From CAJBLF01 sp964495905 (GTDB lineage: Bacteria > Patescibacteriota > Gracilibacteria > Absconditabacterales > Absconditicoccaceae), in contig CAZBWN010000049.1 of assembly GCA_964495905.1 (NCBI GenBank), positions 1-38,191 of the forward strand: a DNA stretch of 38,191 bases, read 5' to 3'. The notes beneath the pieces are model-generated. The model was not told the origin of the DNA, made no database searches, and was given only the letters and a program-made list of their open reading frames with translations. A program made the position numbers and the translations under genes. This document shows positions 10,308 to 19,706 of the stretch, one piece after another. Numbering within the stretch: the first letter of the stretch is position 1; each line of letters begins with the position of its first letter.

Positions 10308-11633
10308 ATGGAAAATACAGCACATAAAGATGTGGAAAAATCTTTGGATCTAGTGCCAGAATATAAAGAAAACACCAAGATGGAAGAACTCCGGAAAAAG
10401 ACATTCCACGATGAATATAAACCTGATGCAATAATTGATTTCAAACAAATCAAAGATTTTATTCTTGCAAAAAAAAATAAAAATAAATATTGGGAGATGA
10501 GAGATTATAACTATAAAATTATGGATCCTGAAAAACTCTGTGATATGTTTATCCAGCATCCTCTCAAAAAATGGAACATCAGTTTTTTGGAATCGCTTCC
10601 AAAAGATACAAAAAGATGCATAGCAGATATGCTTTTACAGATAGTCTCTTTGGATGCCCTACAAAAAAAATTATGAACAGCTATGCTTTTTTGGGTACGA
10701 GAGTATGCATATTCTTATTCCGAAAAACGTGAGTACCTCCTTAAAGATTTTTTAATCGCGACACCTTTTGTTGGAACGCTAAAAAATTATGAACTCCTCA
10801 AAAAATCTTATCTTGCACCGCGACAACTCCATCGTCTTCCCTATACAATAGATACCACACTTTTTTTATTTGAGATGATGAAACACTTGTCGGAAGATAT
10901 TTGAGCTGAGGAGATACAAACATATCTTAAGCAAAAGTTATGAGATGATTTTTCTTTGTGAGCCCTGTATGCCCGTCAGGATAGTACAAAAGGGAAAGAG
11001 CAAGAACGATATTGAAAAAATACAGATAACGAAGGAAACACCATGCATTATGACGTATTCCATCAGCTTTCTACGTATGAAAAAGATACCATCAATGATA
11101 AAGAAAGAACTTTGGAAGTAGTCAATCGTAAAAATCCAGATAGATTTAAAGATCTGTCCGGAAGTGCATATAAAATATATTTAGATGGTCCTTTGGGTAT
11201 CGGATTATTTCATGATAAGAAACCTGTAGCGATTATTTCCTTTTCACTTCAGAATAGTTCCACCCTTTTTATTCATCAGATACAGGGAATCACGGCTGAA
11301 CATTTTGATAGATATGGCAGAATGACTCATCAAAAAACAGATCCTATCATACAGACTCTCCCACGACAAGAAGGATTATATGATATCGTTACACTCTTGG
11401 CTAAAAAATATCAGTGTAAAAAAATAATCCTTCAGAGTTGAGAAAACAATGAATGGATACATAAGCCAAGGGAAGAATTACAATATAGTGAAAAAAAATG
11501 AAAAATAATAGAGGTATATACTAATCAAATGCATCTTTCTTTGGATATAGCAGAACAGATCTATGATGTCTTTGCTGAGAAACATGGATTCAAAAAAAAT
11601 AAAAAATCTAAGAATCGAGACAAAAAAATATAG
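10308..11633 (+). CDS. Hypothetical cytoplasmic protein, 441 aa
   Basis: Starts at ATG 10308 and ends at TAG 11631-11633; seven in-frame TGA codons (for example 10674) are read as Gly. There is no signal peptide or transmembrane segment. The N-terminal half is charged and helical (EELRKKTFHDEYKPDA, KDFILAKKNKNKYWEMRDY). Residues about 245-400 alternate strands and helices (YLDGPLGIGLFHDKKPVAII, LFIHQIQGITAEHF, DIVTLLAKKYQCKKIILQSG). That order of a beta-hairpin, a central strand ending in IQG, then helix and strand resembles a GNAT-like fold, but I see no clear acetyl-CoA binding motif and treat this as a guess. The C-terminus is very lysine-rich (GFKKNKKSKNRDKKI), which could favour nucleic-acid binding. 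I do not recognise the family. Confidence 0.65.
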
Positions 11634-11689
11634 AATTTTTATTAAGGAAAAAGGGAGAAGAAAACTACCCTTTTTGCTTATTATAGTCA

Positions 11690-11905
11690 TAAAAAAACCA
11701 TGGCTTTGGTTAGTCGAGTGACATACTAGCTGTACAACAGCTAAAAATAATAAGCAATTTTGGTAGTGATCTCTCTCCCTAAGAAAAAAATAATCATATC
11801 TCTGATTTTTTGCATAAGTGGCCGTGTATACAACCCGCTTTGTGGGCCCACTGATCAGAGCAAGCTAACATACATCCCAATATGGGCGTGACGTGAATAT
11901 ACTAA
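11690..11905 (-). ncRNA. Candidate structured RNA downstream of rlmN
   Basis: No code-25 gene fits here, yet several inverted repeats do. In the minus-strand reading CTCTGAT and AGTGGGCC (about 11845-11870) can pair with GGCCACT and ATCAGAG (about 11797-11830) as one long bulged helix. TAGCTGT/ACAGCTA forms a 7-bp hairpin at about 11731-11747. A stem AACCA/TGGTT ends in a T-run at about 11690 on the minus strand. It could be a stable RNA such as 6S RNA or a long 3' UTR of rlmN. I see none of the signature motifs of RNase P RNA (GAGGAAAGTCC), SRP RNA or the tmRNA 3' acceptor. Strand and ends are uncertain. Confidence 0.3.
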
Positions 11906-11928
11906 ATATTTATCTGAAAGCAATATGA

Positions 11929-13062
11929 TTAATCTTCATCGTCTTCATCTATATCTTTATTGTTATCTTTCATCAACTTCTCATATCCTAACTGGCCGCA
12001 AGCTCACTTGGTTTTTCTTCCCATACTATCTCTTACCGTCACGGTAAGGCCTCCTTCTTCCAATATCTTTTTGAAGGCATTGATAGTTTTTGCATCACTT
12101 TCTGTAAGATTGATGGCAGGGTTAGTGTTGTAGGGAATCAGGTTTACATGTGCGAGTTTCCTTCTGAGCATCTCTACTAATTCCTTGGCAAGCTGAGGAG
12201 TATCGGTCATATTTTTGATCATGATATATTCGTAGAATACTCTATTGTCTGTCGCTTTTACATAATCGCTGATTGCCTTGGTAAGGTCGATCAGGGGATA
12301 TGCTTTAACAAGCGGCATAAGTTTATCACGCAATGCTTGATTAGGAGCATGAAGCGAAATAGCGAGTTTCACTGGAATTTCATCCTTGATTAATTTTCTG
12401 ATTCCGGGAATGATACCGCAAGTGGAAATCGTTATATGTCTTCTAGAGAGCGAAAATCCCGCTTCTTGTCTGAGCATGATTTCAATAGCCTTCTTCACGT
12501 TGTCGTAGTTGAGCAATGGTTCACCCATCCCCATAAAGACGACATTTCTTACGCAATATAAATTTCCATCATCTTGTTTTCCAAACTTTTTTTTGATGTA
12601 ATTGTTGGCAAATAATATTTGGGAAATCATTTCGTCTCGTGTGAGGTTTCTTTTGAATCCGAGTTTTCCTGTGACGCAAAATAAGCATTTCATCGGACAT
12701 CCTACCTGTGATGAGATACAGAGCGTGATCCTGTTCAGTTTTTCTTCATTGTTTTTGTTGTGTTTCTCATCCTGTCGATGATAGATGATCACAGCTTCAA
12801 TCATATATCCATCGTGAGTCTCAAATCATATTTTTGTAGTGGAGGTATCTTCTATGATCTTATCTACCTTGAGCGTGACAACAGAAAAATCTTTTTCCAA
12901 ATCTTCTCTGAGATCTTTGGAAAGCGTCGTCATTTCACTAAAATTGATATTCTGATTTTTGAATATCTCTTGGTAGATCTGTTTGACTCTGAAGGGCTGG
13001 AGTTTATTCTCCTTGGTGAATTCTTGGAGTTTACCGCCGTCGAGGATAGATGTTTTTATCAT
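11929..13062 (-). CDS. rlmN: Dual-specificity 23S rRNA/tRNA adenine-C2 methyltransferase RlmN
   Basis: A radical-SAM enzyme that methylates C2 of adenine in 23S rRNA (A2503 in E. coli) and in some tRNAs. It has 377 aa in code 25, the usual family length. The iron-sulfur motif GCPMKCLFC (C-x3-C-x2-C) is in the first half, GMGEPLLNYDNV and STCGIIPGI mark the SAM-binding barrel, and RDSMGRKTKGACGQL near the C-terminus carries the second catalytic Cys of the two-cysteine mechanism. The Gly before ACGQL is TGA at 12001-12003. A second TGA links the N-terminal portion (ending TSTTKI) to FETHDGYMIEA. The tail is acidic (DIDEDDED). It is on the minus strand downstream of an RNA methyltransferase, which fits a small rRNA-modification group. 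Confidence 0.93.
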
Positions 13063-13095
13063 TTTTTTAATTTAGAATTTTAAATATTATTTTTT

Positions 13096-13169
13096 GTCAT
13101 TGCGAGCGTAGCGAAGCAATCTAAATAATAATACTAAGATTGCTTCGTCGTTTCACTCCTCGCAACGAC
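13096..13169. repeat. Intergenic inverted-repeat element (REP/MITE-like), copy 2
   Basis: The ends GTCATTGCGAG (13096-13106) and CTCGCAACGAC (13159-13169) are inverted repeats with one mismatch. An inner pair GAAGCAATCT / AGATTGCTTC flanks an AT-rich centre. It lies between rlmN and the upstream methyltransferase and has the same ends as the copy at 30331-30411. Confidence 0.7.
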
Positions 13170-13175
13170 TCTTGT

Positions 13176-14291
13176 TTATTTCAGCAATGTTTTCTTATAA
13201 AACTGACATCTTTCTCCGCCATTGAAAAACATAGATTTTTTCCATGTTCATGAGATTTCATCAGTCACGAATTTTTCGTAGGAAGTGATGATGCCTCCAT
13301 GCAATTTTGGATGATGCGTGAATAATTCGGTAATGGTGTGATATATCTTTTCTAAGTCATACGCGTTCATCCTCAGTCCATACGGTGGATTGGAGACTAA
13401 CGTCCCTATGAGTTCCGGACCGCTGACATATTCAGAAATATCTTTTGTCTGGAATGTGATGTAGTGTTCCACTCATGCATTTCTCGCATTTTCTTGTGCG
13501 ATGCCGATCATCCTCGGATCGATATCTGAAGCGATGATGGTGTGTCCTTTGTTTATTATCATCTTGTCTTTTGCCACTTCAAGCTCTATACTCAGCAATT
13601 CCTGATCATATCGAGAGAAGGTCTCAAAAGCAAATCTACGGAACATGCCGGGTGCGATATTTTTTGCAAGTAATGCAGCTTCGATAGCGATAGTTCCGCT
13701 TCCGCAGAAAAAATCATAGAACGGTTCACTGAATTTCCAACCCGACAAAAGGACTAATCATGCAGCCAATGCTTCGTTGATCGGTGCTTCTCCTGTGGCT
13801 TTTTTATATCCTCTCTTGTGGAGCGATTCACCTGTGGTATTGAGCAATATCGAACACATGTCACGTTCTATATGGACAAGGATCTCTATCGGATGCAGCG
13901 TCTGATCTTCGGTAACCATTCCTTCTTTACCGTTGAGTATTTTTTTGGTGATGGATTTTTTCACTATTTTTTGGATAGCAGGAAGACTCGTAAGCGTTGA
14001 TTGTTTGCTGATTGCATTTACAATAATCGGATTGTCTTGAATATATATTTTCCAATCAATAGTCTGGACGATATCAAAAAGCTTATCAAAGTCCAAAGTC
14101 TGATATTGTTTGAGTTCAAGATATAATTTGTTTCCAACTCTGCTTCGGAGATTCATTTTTGCAATCGCGGAAAGATCTCCCTCGAAACGTACGAGCGTCG
14201 GTCACGAACCAATTATTTTGTACCCAGCAATCTCTATTTCTTTTTTGAGTATGGATTCTAACCCTGCAGCGCAGGTGATGGCAAAATTCAT
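13176..14291 (-). CDS. THUMP-domain RNA guanine-N2 methyltransferase (RlmL/YpsC/Trm14-like)
   Basis: A 371-aa protein assembled through four TGA-encoded glycines. The N-terminus MNFAITCAAGLESILKKEIE begins the ferredoxin-like/THUMP part (to about residue 150), which binds RNA. The catalytic UPF0020 Rossmann domain follows: FYDFFCGSGTIAIEAALLA (SAM motif I), ASDIDPRMIGIAQENARNAG (motif II region) and SNPPYGLR (catalytic NPPY, motif IV). These features match the single-domain RlmL-like N2-methylguanosine enzymes of about 375-385 aa. The second RlmK domain of the E. coli fusion is absent. Substrate (23S rRNA or tRNA) cannot be told from sequence alone. The ATG at 14291 gives the conserved N-terminus, and rlmN follows in the same direction after a repeat element. 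Confidence 0.9.
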
Positions 14292-14452
14292 ATTTTTTTA
14301 ATGAATAATGAAAAGTGAATAATGAATAATGTCGGTATTCTTTTTATTAAATACTATTCATACATTTTTCATCCCTGCCTACGGCAGGCAGGTTTAATTA
14401 TTCATTAAGTTTATACTGATTTCCTTTGAAATTTCCATGGTAATATATGCTA
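14292..14452. other. Intergenic region with short tandem repeats and a palindrome
   Basis: Repeats of AATGAATAATG near 14300-14330 resemble those at 10185-10215. CCTGCCT...CAGGCAGG at 14374-14392 is a GC-rich palindrome like the centre of the element at 9388. No gene is seen. Confidence 0.5.
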
Positions 14453-14992
14453 TTATTTTGATCTGAATACCCTTCTACTGAGGACTACTCCGATCCATCC
14501 GCATATGATTCATAGAATCGATCCTACGAGTACATCGCTTGGATAGTGCATTCCATTGTATATCCTGCTCCATGCCATGAGCAATGCGTACAAAATCGCG
14601 TACGGTCGTACTGCAGGAAAAAGCATAATAAGTACTGTAATCATAGCCACCGTGAGTGCCATATGGCTTGAAGGAAATGATGAATCCGCATACTGATTTC
14701 CTATGGGTTGTATTATATCTGCATGTGCTACATACGGTCTTGGTCTGATACCTGTCTCTTGTACAAGCAGTGTTTTGAATCCTATCTCCGAAGTCAGATA
14801 AAATAATGCTCCCGCAAGTACGAAACTGAACAGGACAAATTTCCGATATTTTTTTTTGAAGATCATGGCAAGGGCAACCACTATTGCTCGTATAATGACT
14901 ATTCATCAATTTCGGCTGATGTATTGAGAAAAAATATCTAATCGTGAAGTGTGTCAGAATTGATTGATGAGTGTGACTATCTGAAAGTCCAT
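14453..14992 (-). CDS. PAP2-family phosphatase, membrane-bound
   Basis: A 179-aa protein if the ATG at 14990-14992 is used. The frame extends upstream to a TTG at 15047-15049, which would add 19 residues (LTTKLEKLSVDILFLAHIY), so the start is uncertain. The three PAP2/acid-phosphatase signature blocks are in order: RPRPYV (K/R-x6-RP), FPSSHMAL (PSGH-type block) and SRIYNGMHYPSDVLVG (SR-x5-H-x3-D, with the catalytic His and Asp). Five or so hydrophobic helices alternate with these blocks. Such enzymes dephosphorylate membrane lipids, for example undecaprenyl pyrophosphate or phosphatidic acid, on the outer face of the membrane. TGA codons are used as Gly around HTSRLD and in LVGSILGIICG. Length is close to that of BcrC-type members. 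Confidence 0.85.
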
Positions 14993-15052
14993 ATATATAT
15001 GAGCTAAGAATAAAATATCTACTGATAGTTTTTCAAGCTTCGTTGTCAAAAG

Positions 15053-15108
15053 AAAAAAACCACCTCATCATCCCGTAGTGCTACGGGACTAGTGAAGCGG
15101 TTTTTTTG
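15053..15108 (-). terminator. Terminator of the two-TM protein gene
   Basis: CCCGTAG (15072-15078) and CTACGGG (15081-15087) form a tight hairpin nested in a weaker AAACC/GGTTT stem. The minus strand carries a run of T after it. It lies 9 nt past the stop at 15117. Confidence 0.7.
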
Positions 15109-15116
15109 TATATGTG

Positions 15117-15767
15117 TTATTTAGATATATCTATACTTGAAGTAGAACCAGTGCCTAATCAAGAATTTTCTTTGTTTATTGAATCTCATGGTTTTACAAA
15201 TAAAGATATTAATCAAAATATCAAAGTGAGTACAAGTCAAATAATCGCTAATGGTACAGCTCGTTTATTTACTTTTTCTAATTTTTTATGTTCAGTGTAT
15301 CTAACTAATATAACATTTTTTAATTCATCAACTTTTCTTTCTATTCATTTTTTATCAGTATTTCAAATATAGAATTCTAAATCATCTAATATATTTCTTT
15401 CATGCATTGGTAATTCAGAAAAAGGAGAAATTTTTTCATTTTGTTTTATAAAATCTGATATTTTCTCTTTAATTTTACTTTTTATATTTTCATCAGAAAT
15501 ATTTTTAGACAAAAAAATAGCAATTAAAAATTCTCTTAAATATTCATTAAGTGATTCTCTATAATTATCTTTATTATTGATTCACTTATAAATATTAACA
15601 ACATCTTCTAATGAAGATATCATATTACCCTCAAATGCTTTTAATAATGCATTATAAAATCTTTTTTTATCATAATCATAAAGAAATACAAATAAAATCA
15701 TAAATAATCCACTAAAAGATAAACCTAGTATTAAAGTGGTTCATATTTCACCAAAAAAATCGTACAT
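15117..15767 (-). CDS. Two-TM membrane protein with cytoplasmic helical loop, unknown function
   Basis: A 216-aa protein visible only when TGA is read as Gly. It begins MYDFFGEIGTTLILGLSFSG with a first membrane helix at about residues 8-30. A charged, mostly helical stretch follows (KRFYNALLKAFEGN, KSKIKEKISDFIKQNEKIS, NVILVRYTEHKKLEKVN). The second helix is at about 170-192 (AIIGLVLTLIFGLISLFV) and the Ser/Thr-rich tail ends SSIDISK. The frame has no TAA or TAG for 651 bp in very AT-rich DNA and ends just before a terminator, which supports it. GC content is lower than in neighbouring genes. No family is recognised; the layout resembles the neighbouring anchored coiled-coil protein at 15987-16679 only loosely. 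Confidence 0.65.
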
Positions 15768-15768
15768 A

Positions 15769-15850
15769 TTTATGTATATATATATATATAAATATATTTT
15801 TACTAATCATTTCACTCCCCCCCCCTTGCGGGACTCCTTTCAGTCGCTTC
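15769..15850. other. Spacer with TA microsatellite and C9 run
   Basis: An alternating TA tract (about 15769-15790) and nine consecutive C residues (15817-15825). It separates the two-TM gene from the dnaK-tail fragment. No gene is seen. Confidence 0.6.
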
Positions 15851-15943
15851 TTATTTGTCAGCATCAATGACTTCACCCTCAACTGTACTTCCTCCTTCAG
15901 GTGTTTTTTCTAGTTCATCATTAGGTTTTGGAGTGGCTTGTTA
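15851..15943 (-). pseudogene. Duplicated 3' end of dnaK
   Basis: The minus strand reads QATPKPNDELEKTPEGG, then STVEGEVIDADK and a TAA stop, almost the same as the end of the intact DnaK at 16748 (PNPNDELEKAPEGG, STVEGEVIDADAK). A 25-nt stretch is identical, and the remaining differences near the end are mostly synonymous (V-E-G-E-V-I-D-A uses different codons). The upstream side breaks at a TAA, so only about 30 codons remain. The copy sits on the far side of the gene at 15987-16679, in the same orientation as dnaK, so that gene is flanked by direct repeats of the dnaK tail. Confidence 0.8.
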
Positions 15944-15986
15944 CATGTTGTTTTGTAACCATAATATGATTTGTAAATATGTAAAA

Positions 15987-16679
15987 TTATTTATCTGTTG
16001 GATTTAGTGGTAAAATTTTTTGTATCGAAACTTCTTTTTTAGATACTGTCTTTATAAGTGCTTTGATTTCTTGAATGATAGTTGTGTAAAAACTTACAGT
16101 ATCATATTTTTCCAGTTTATCAACCATTTTTTTTATGTCTTTTCAATGATCTTCTAAATATTCTAAATCTTGAATACTTAATTGTGGTAGAATTTTTTTA
16201 ATACTAGTTAACATAGTTTGAAGATTCATATTATCTTTACATTCAATGTAGTTATTTGCAGCAGAAATATAATCACTAATTGCAAGTACTCCTCTTTGAG
16301 TATTTCCCTGAAGATGAAATATTGCTGCAATACTTTGTGATTCTAATTTTTTAAGTTTATCATCATAATCCTGAATTTTCTTATCAAGTCTATTTTCTAT
16401 CCCTTCACGGAGTTCCCTTTTTAAATCCTGATTTATGACATCAAAATCCTTTCTTAAAGACTCTTCTGACTCACTTAAAGAATTTTTTAGACGTACATCT
16501 GCTTCGCGCTCAATTCTTTTAAGATTACTACCTTGATACCACTGAATTAAAAGTGGCACTATGATACCTATTACGGCAAAAGCAATTGAAATTGCCCATA
16601 TCAATTTATTCCATGAAGAATCGTAGAAAGCGTTAATTTGACTAATAAATCATATTGTTTCTGAAATCCCTGTACCCAT
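15987..16679 (-). CDS. Membrane-anchored coiled-coil protein, unknown function
   Basis: A 230-aa protein with two TGA glycines (one near the start, one after YLEDH). ATG 16679 begins MGTGISETIGFISQINAFYD. A single membrane helix (WAISIAFAVIGIIVPLLI, about residues 33-50) is followed by a long charged coiled coil (RIEREADVRLKNSLSESEES, KRELREGIENRLDKKIQDYD, about 55-120). A helical C-terminal domain with IQDLEYLEDH and a Lys-rich end follows. It lies between two copies of the dnaK 3' end and may be a recent insertion at dnaK. I see no catalytic motif. Confidence 0.7.
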
Positions 16680-16700
16680 AAAAACTTTTAAAAAAATTAA

Positions 16701-16744
16701 AATCAATTAAAAAATAGTCATTGCAAAAATAGCAATGACTATTT
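16701..16744 (-). terminator. Terminator of dnaK
   Basis: A 12-bp stem, AATAGTCATTGC (16713-16724) with GCAATGACTATT (16732-16743) and a 7-nt loop, with T-rich sequence after it on the minus strand. The stop of dnaK is at 16748. The stem core GTCATTGC/GCAATGAC equals the ends of the intergenic inverted-repeat elements. Confidence 0.75.
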
Positions 16745-16747
16745 AGT

Positions 16748-18646
16748 TTATTTAGCGTCTGCATCGATAACCTCGCCTTCAACTGTACTTCCTCCTTCAG
16801 GTGCTTTTTCTAATTCATCATTGGGATTTGGAGCTGGTTGAGATGGAGCGGCTTGATACTTGTTGTAGAGTTCTGCGAATTCTTTTTGTACTCTTTCTAT
16901 CTCTGTATCGATCTCTTCTTTTGTAACTCCCTCTTTTTCTTTGATAGATTTAGCGTCAGCGATAAGCTTGTTCACCTTCTCTTTATCTTCAGCTGGGATC
17001 TTGTCTTTCTGTTCAGACATCATTGTTTCCATTTGGTAGACTAATGCTTCAAGTCTGTTTTTGGATTCAACGATTTCCTTTCTCTTGCGATCATCTTCAG
17101 CGAATTGTTCTGCTTCAGCTTTCGCTTTTGTGATATCTTCATCAGATATATTTGTAGATCCTTGAATTTTTACTGATTGTTCTTTACCAGTAGATTTCTC
17201 TTTTGCAGTGACATTGAGTATTCCATTTGCATCGATATCAAAGGTCACTTCGATCTGAGGTTGTCCTCTTCTCATCATAGGTATCCCTTCGAGATTGAAC
17301 ATTCAGAGATCTTTATTGTCTCTAGCAAATTGTCTTTCTCCTTGTGTTACATGTACGGTGACTGCTGTTTGATTGTCTGCAGCTGTCGTGAATGTATTCT
17401 CTTTTTTTGCAGGGATGGTCGTATTTCTAGCGATCATCACATGTGCGATTCCCCCTTCAACTTCTACTGATAATGACAACGGTGTCACATCAAGCAAGAG
17501 GATATCTTTGACATCTCCTTGGATGATACCTGCTTGGATAGCAGCTCCTTGCGATACTGATTCATCAGGATTTACGGTAGCTTTTGGTTCGATACCGAAA
17601 ATATCTTTTACGAGTTTAAGTACTGCTGGCATTCTTGTCGATCCTCAAACCAAAATCACTTGATTGATTTCGCTCTTCTTGAGCTTAGAATCTTCGAGTG
17701 CACTAAGACATGGTTTTTTGCATCTTTCAAAAAGATCTTTACACATATTTTCAAACTGCGCTCTTGTAAGCGATTCTTCCATATTTCTTGGTAATCCATC
17801 TTCACCGGTCATGATGAATGGGATAGAGATATCTACTCTTTCTGTCTGAGACAATTGATGTTTAGCGGCTTCAGCTTCGTTCTTGACTCTCTGCATCGCC
17901 ATAGCGTTTTTGGTAAGGTCGATACCTTCTTTTTTCTTGAATGCATCTACGAGATAGTTGATGATGACATGATCAAAATCGGCTCCTCCAAGATGTGTAT
18001 CTCCACTTGTAGACAACACTTGGAATGTTCCTTCAGCTCCGATTTCAAGAATCGTCACATCAAATGTTCCTCCTCCAAGATCGAAGACCGCTATTTTTTC
18101 GTCCTTATTTTTCCCTTCTCCATACGCTAATGAAGCGGCTGTCGGTTCGTTTATAATTCTTGCAACCTTTAGTCCAGCGATTTCTCCAGAAGCTTTGGTA
18201 GCATTTCTTTGGCTATCGTTAAAATATGCAGGTGTTGTAATGACTGCTTCCGTGATAGGAGTCCCGAGAAATTTCTCAGCATCTTCCTTGAGTTTTCCGA
18301 GGATGAACGCTGAAATCTGTTCAGGTTTATATTCTTTTTTGTCGATGACGATAAGTACTCCTCCATCCTTTGATTCTTTGATCTCATACGGAAGATTCTC
18401 TTTTCCGATCACTTCAGAATATTTTCTACCGATGAATCTCTTCACTTCGTAGATGACGTTTTTTGGCTCTAAGATAGCCTTTCTTTTTGCAAGATCTCCG
18501 ACTAATAATTCATCTCCTTTGATATAAACGACAGAAGGTGTTGTTCTTTTCCCTTCAGCATTTGCGATCACTTCTGATTTATCTCCTAACATGTAGGATA
18601 CGCAAGAGTTGGTTGTACCTAGATCAATTCCGATAATTTTTGCCAT
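16748..18646 (-). CDS. dnaK: Molecular chaperone DnaK (Hsp70)
   Basis: A 632-aa ATP-dependent chaperone that binds exposed hydrophobic segments of cytoplasmic proteins, working with DnaJ and GrpE (neither is in the window). The start MAKIIGIDLGTTNSCVSYML is the phosphate-1 motif. IINEPTAASLAYG and VFDLGGGTFDVTILEIG are the other ATPase signatures, and LLLDVTPLSLSVEVEGG opens the substrate-binding domain. The helical lid is followed by a disordered tail ending EGEVIDADAK. Two TGA codons fall at invariant glycines: VILVGGSTRMP (17642-17644) and DNKDLGMFNLEG (17300-17302). This is the best single proof of code 25 here. Most other glycines use GGN, so this highly expressed gene largely avoids UGA. 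It has its own promoter (18704-18731) and no CIRCE element. Confidence 0.98.
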
Positions 18647-18693
18647 GGTAAATTATATTAAAAAATTAAAAGATTATTAAGATTAAAAAAATA

Positions 18694-18731
18694 TAGCACG
18701 TATAGTATACTGATGCTACGAAAAAAAGCAA
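18694..18731 (-). promoter_or_regulatory. dnaK promoter with overlapping dyad
   Basis: On the minus strand TTGCTT (18726-18731), a 16-bp spacer and TATACT (18704-18709). TAGCA (18694-18698) and TGCTA (18714-18718) form a dyad around the -10, with the inner palindrome GTATAGTATAC. This is not a CIRCE site (TTAGCACTC-N9-GAGTGCTAA), though TAGCAC/TGCTA recalls its ends. Confidence 0.55.
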
Positions 18732-18788
18732 GAGATTTTGAGCACCTTTGTTGTTTGGGGGCTATGTGGCTATTTTACCCCATCCTAA

Positions 18789-18811
18789 CCTTCCCCTAAA
18801 ATAGGGGAAGG
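18789..18811. repeat. Perfect 10-bp hairpin
   Basis: CCTTCCCCTA, loop AAA, TAGGGGAAGG. It lies between the dnaK promoter and the terminator of the lipoprotein gene and may reinforce termination. Confidence 0.55.
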
Positions 18812-18816
18812 AAAAA

Positions 18817-18872
18817 TAAAAATAAAAAAAGCCCCTCTGTTTTACGAGGTCCCATCTATCGTGGCAGAGGGG
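18817..18872 (-). terminator. Terminator of the Cys-rich lipoprotein gene
   Basis: CCCCTCTG (18832-18839) pairs with CAGAGGGG (18865-18872); the minus strand has a T-run after the stem. The gene stop is at 18892. Confidence 0.7.
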
Positions 18873-18891
18873 TTGGGGAGTAAAGAAATTT

Positions 18892-19323
18892 TTATTGGCA
18901 TTGTATGGATGGCATCAAGCATTTTGGGGTGCTGTAATAACATTCTGGATTGCATGATTGTCCTTCTTGCCTATATCATCAAGGACAAGAACAAGTTGAT
19001 GTGCCTTCTCCAGGACAGGCAGCAAATTCACAGTTTGGACCTGATCTTCCTACGGCGCTTCCATCAGGACATAACTTAGCTTCCATCGTGCAAGCTTGAG
19101 GAGTCGTAGATCAAGGAGAAACTTGTGTCTCTGGAGGAACAGTAGCAACGTTTACAATGGGACAAGGAGAAAATTCACAGTTGGGACCAGCTCTTCCTAC
19201 AGCGCTTCCATCTGGACAGATTTTAGCTTCTTCCGTGCATCCTTGAGGAAGTGTGTTTGGTTTGCTTGTACATCCAGCAAAAATGATAGTTAGCAGAAGT
19301 AATAGGACGATGAGTTTTTTCAT
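18892..19323 (-). CDS. Cys-rich lipoprotein with repeated CPDGSAVGR motif
   Basis: A 143-aa lipoprotein. MKKLIVLLLLLTIIFAGC is a signal peptide with a lipobox ending in Cys18. Two near-identical Cys repeats follow: ICPDGSAVGRAGPNCEFSPC and LCPDGSAVGRSGPNCEFAAC, each headed by a C-T-x-E-A-K stretch. This module (C-P-D-G-S/T-x-V-G-R-x-G-P-N-C-x-F-x-x-C-P) occurs in many CPR secreted proteins and is presumably a small disulfide-bonded domain; its function is unknown to me. The C-terminal 35 residues hold another set of cysteines (CSCPGGYRQEGQSCNPEC). TGA encodes Gly after QVSP and in SCPGGY. It is on the minus strand downstream of the small anchored protein at 19356-19706 and ends in a strong terminator. 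Confidence 0.8.
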
Positions 19324-19355
19324 AGCATATAAGAAAAAATAAAACTAGATATACT

Positions 19356-19706
19356 TTATATACACAATTCAGTAGAAAAATCTTGGTGTCATCTGTCTGG
19401 TTGGCATTTCCATAAGTTTTTTTGGTCAATAATCTGCCACTTGCCATCTATGCCCTTCTTTAATTCTATGATATCTTTGAATTCAGGTGAAAGAGAATCA
19501 TCACCTTGGCTTTCATCATTTCTTCAGACAAAAATCATCTCTATCTCTTTGAAGTTTTCTATATTCGCAGATACACTATCATTATCGTCATTTATCTTAA
19601 TAGTTCTCTCTCACAGCAATCTTATGGCTAAAATTACAATTACAAAGATGGAAATGGCACTTGATAAAAAAAACCATTTTATTCGATTCATATTTTTCAT
19701 ATTCAT
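19356..19706 (-). CDS. Small membrane-anchored protein, unknown function
   Basis: A 116-aa protein found by reading through TGA. It begins MNMKNMNRIKWFFLSSAISI and has one membrane helix (about residues 10-32, WFFLSSAISIFVIVILAIRL). A polar extracellular part follows (NDDNDSVSANIENFKEIEMI, FKDIIELKKGIDGKWQIIDQ, CQPDRGHQDF). The segment FVGRNDESQGDDSLSPEF has acidic character. The phrase GKWQIIDQ resembles the end of small lipocalin or NTF2-like exported domains. The stop TAA at 19356-19358 is 32 nt before the lipoprotein start, so the two genes may form an operon. Confidence is moderate because it is short. Confidence 0.55.

Noticed and set aside
11690..11905. RNase P RNA or tmRNA assignment
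   Set aside because: Signature motifs (GAGGAAAGTCC, tRNA-like 3' end, tag ending in Ala-Ala stop) are absent on both strands.
15106..15372. Plus-strand 88-aa gene in the 15.1-15.4 kb region
   Set aside because: It lies antisense to a longer code-25 frame (15117-15767, minus) with two membrane helices and a matching terminator.
16748..18646. dnaK split into three pieces by nonsense mutations
   Set aside because: Both TGA codons sit at invariant glycines, and no TAA or TAG or frameshift is present.
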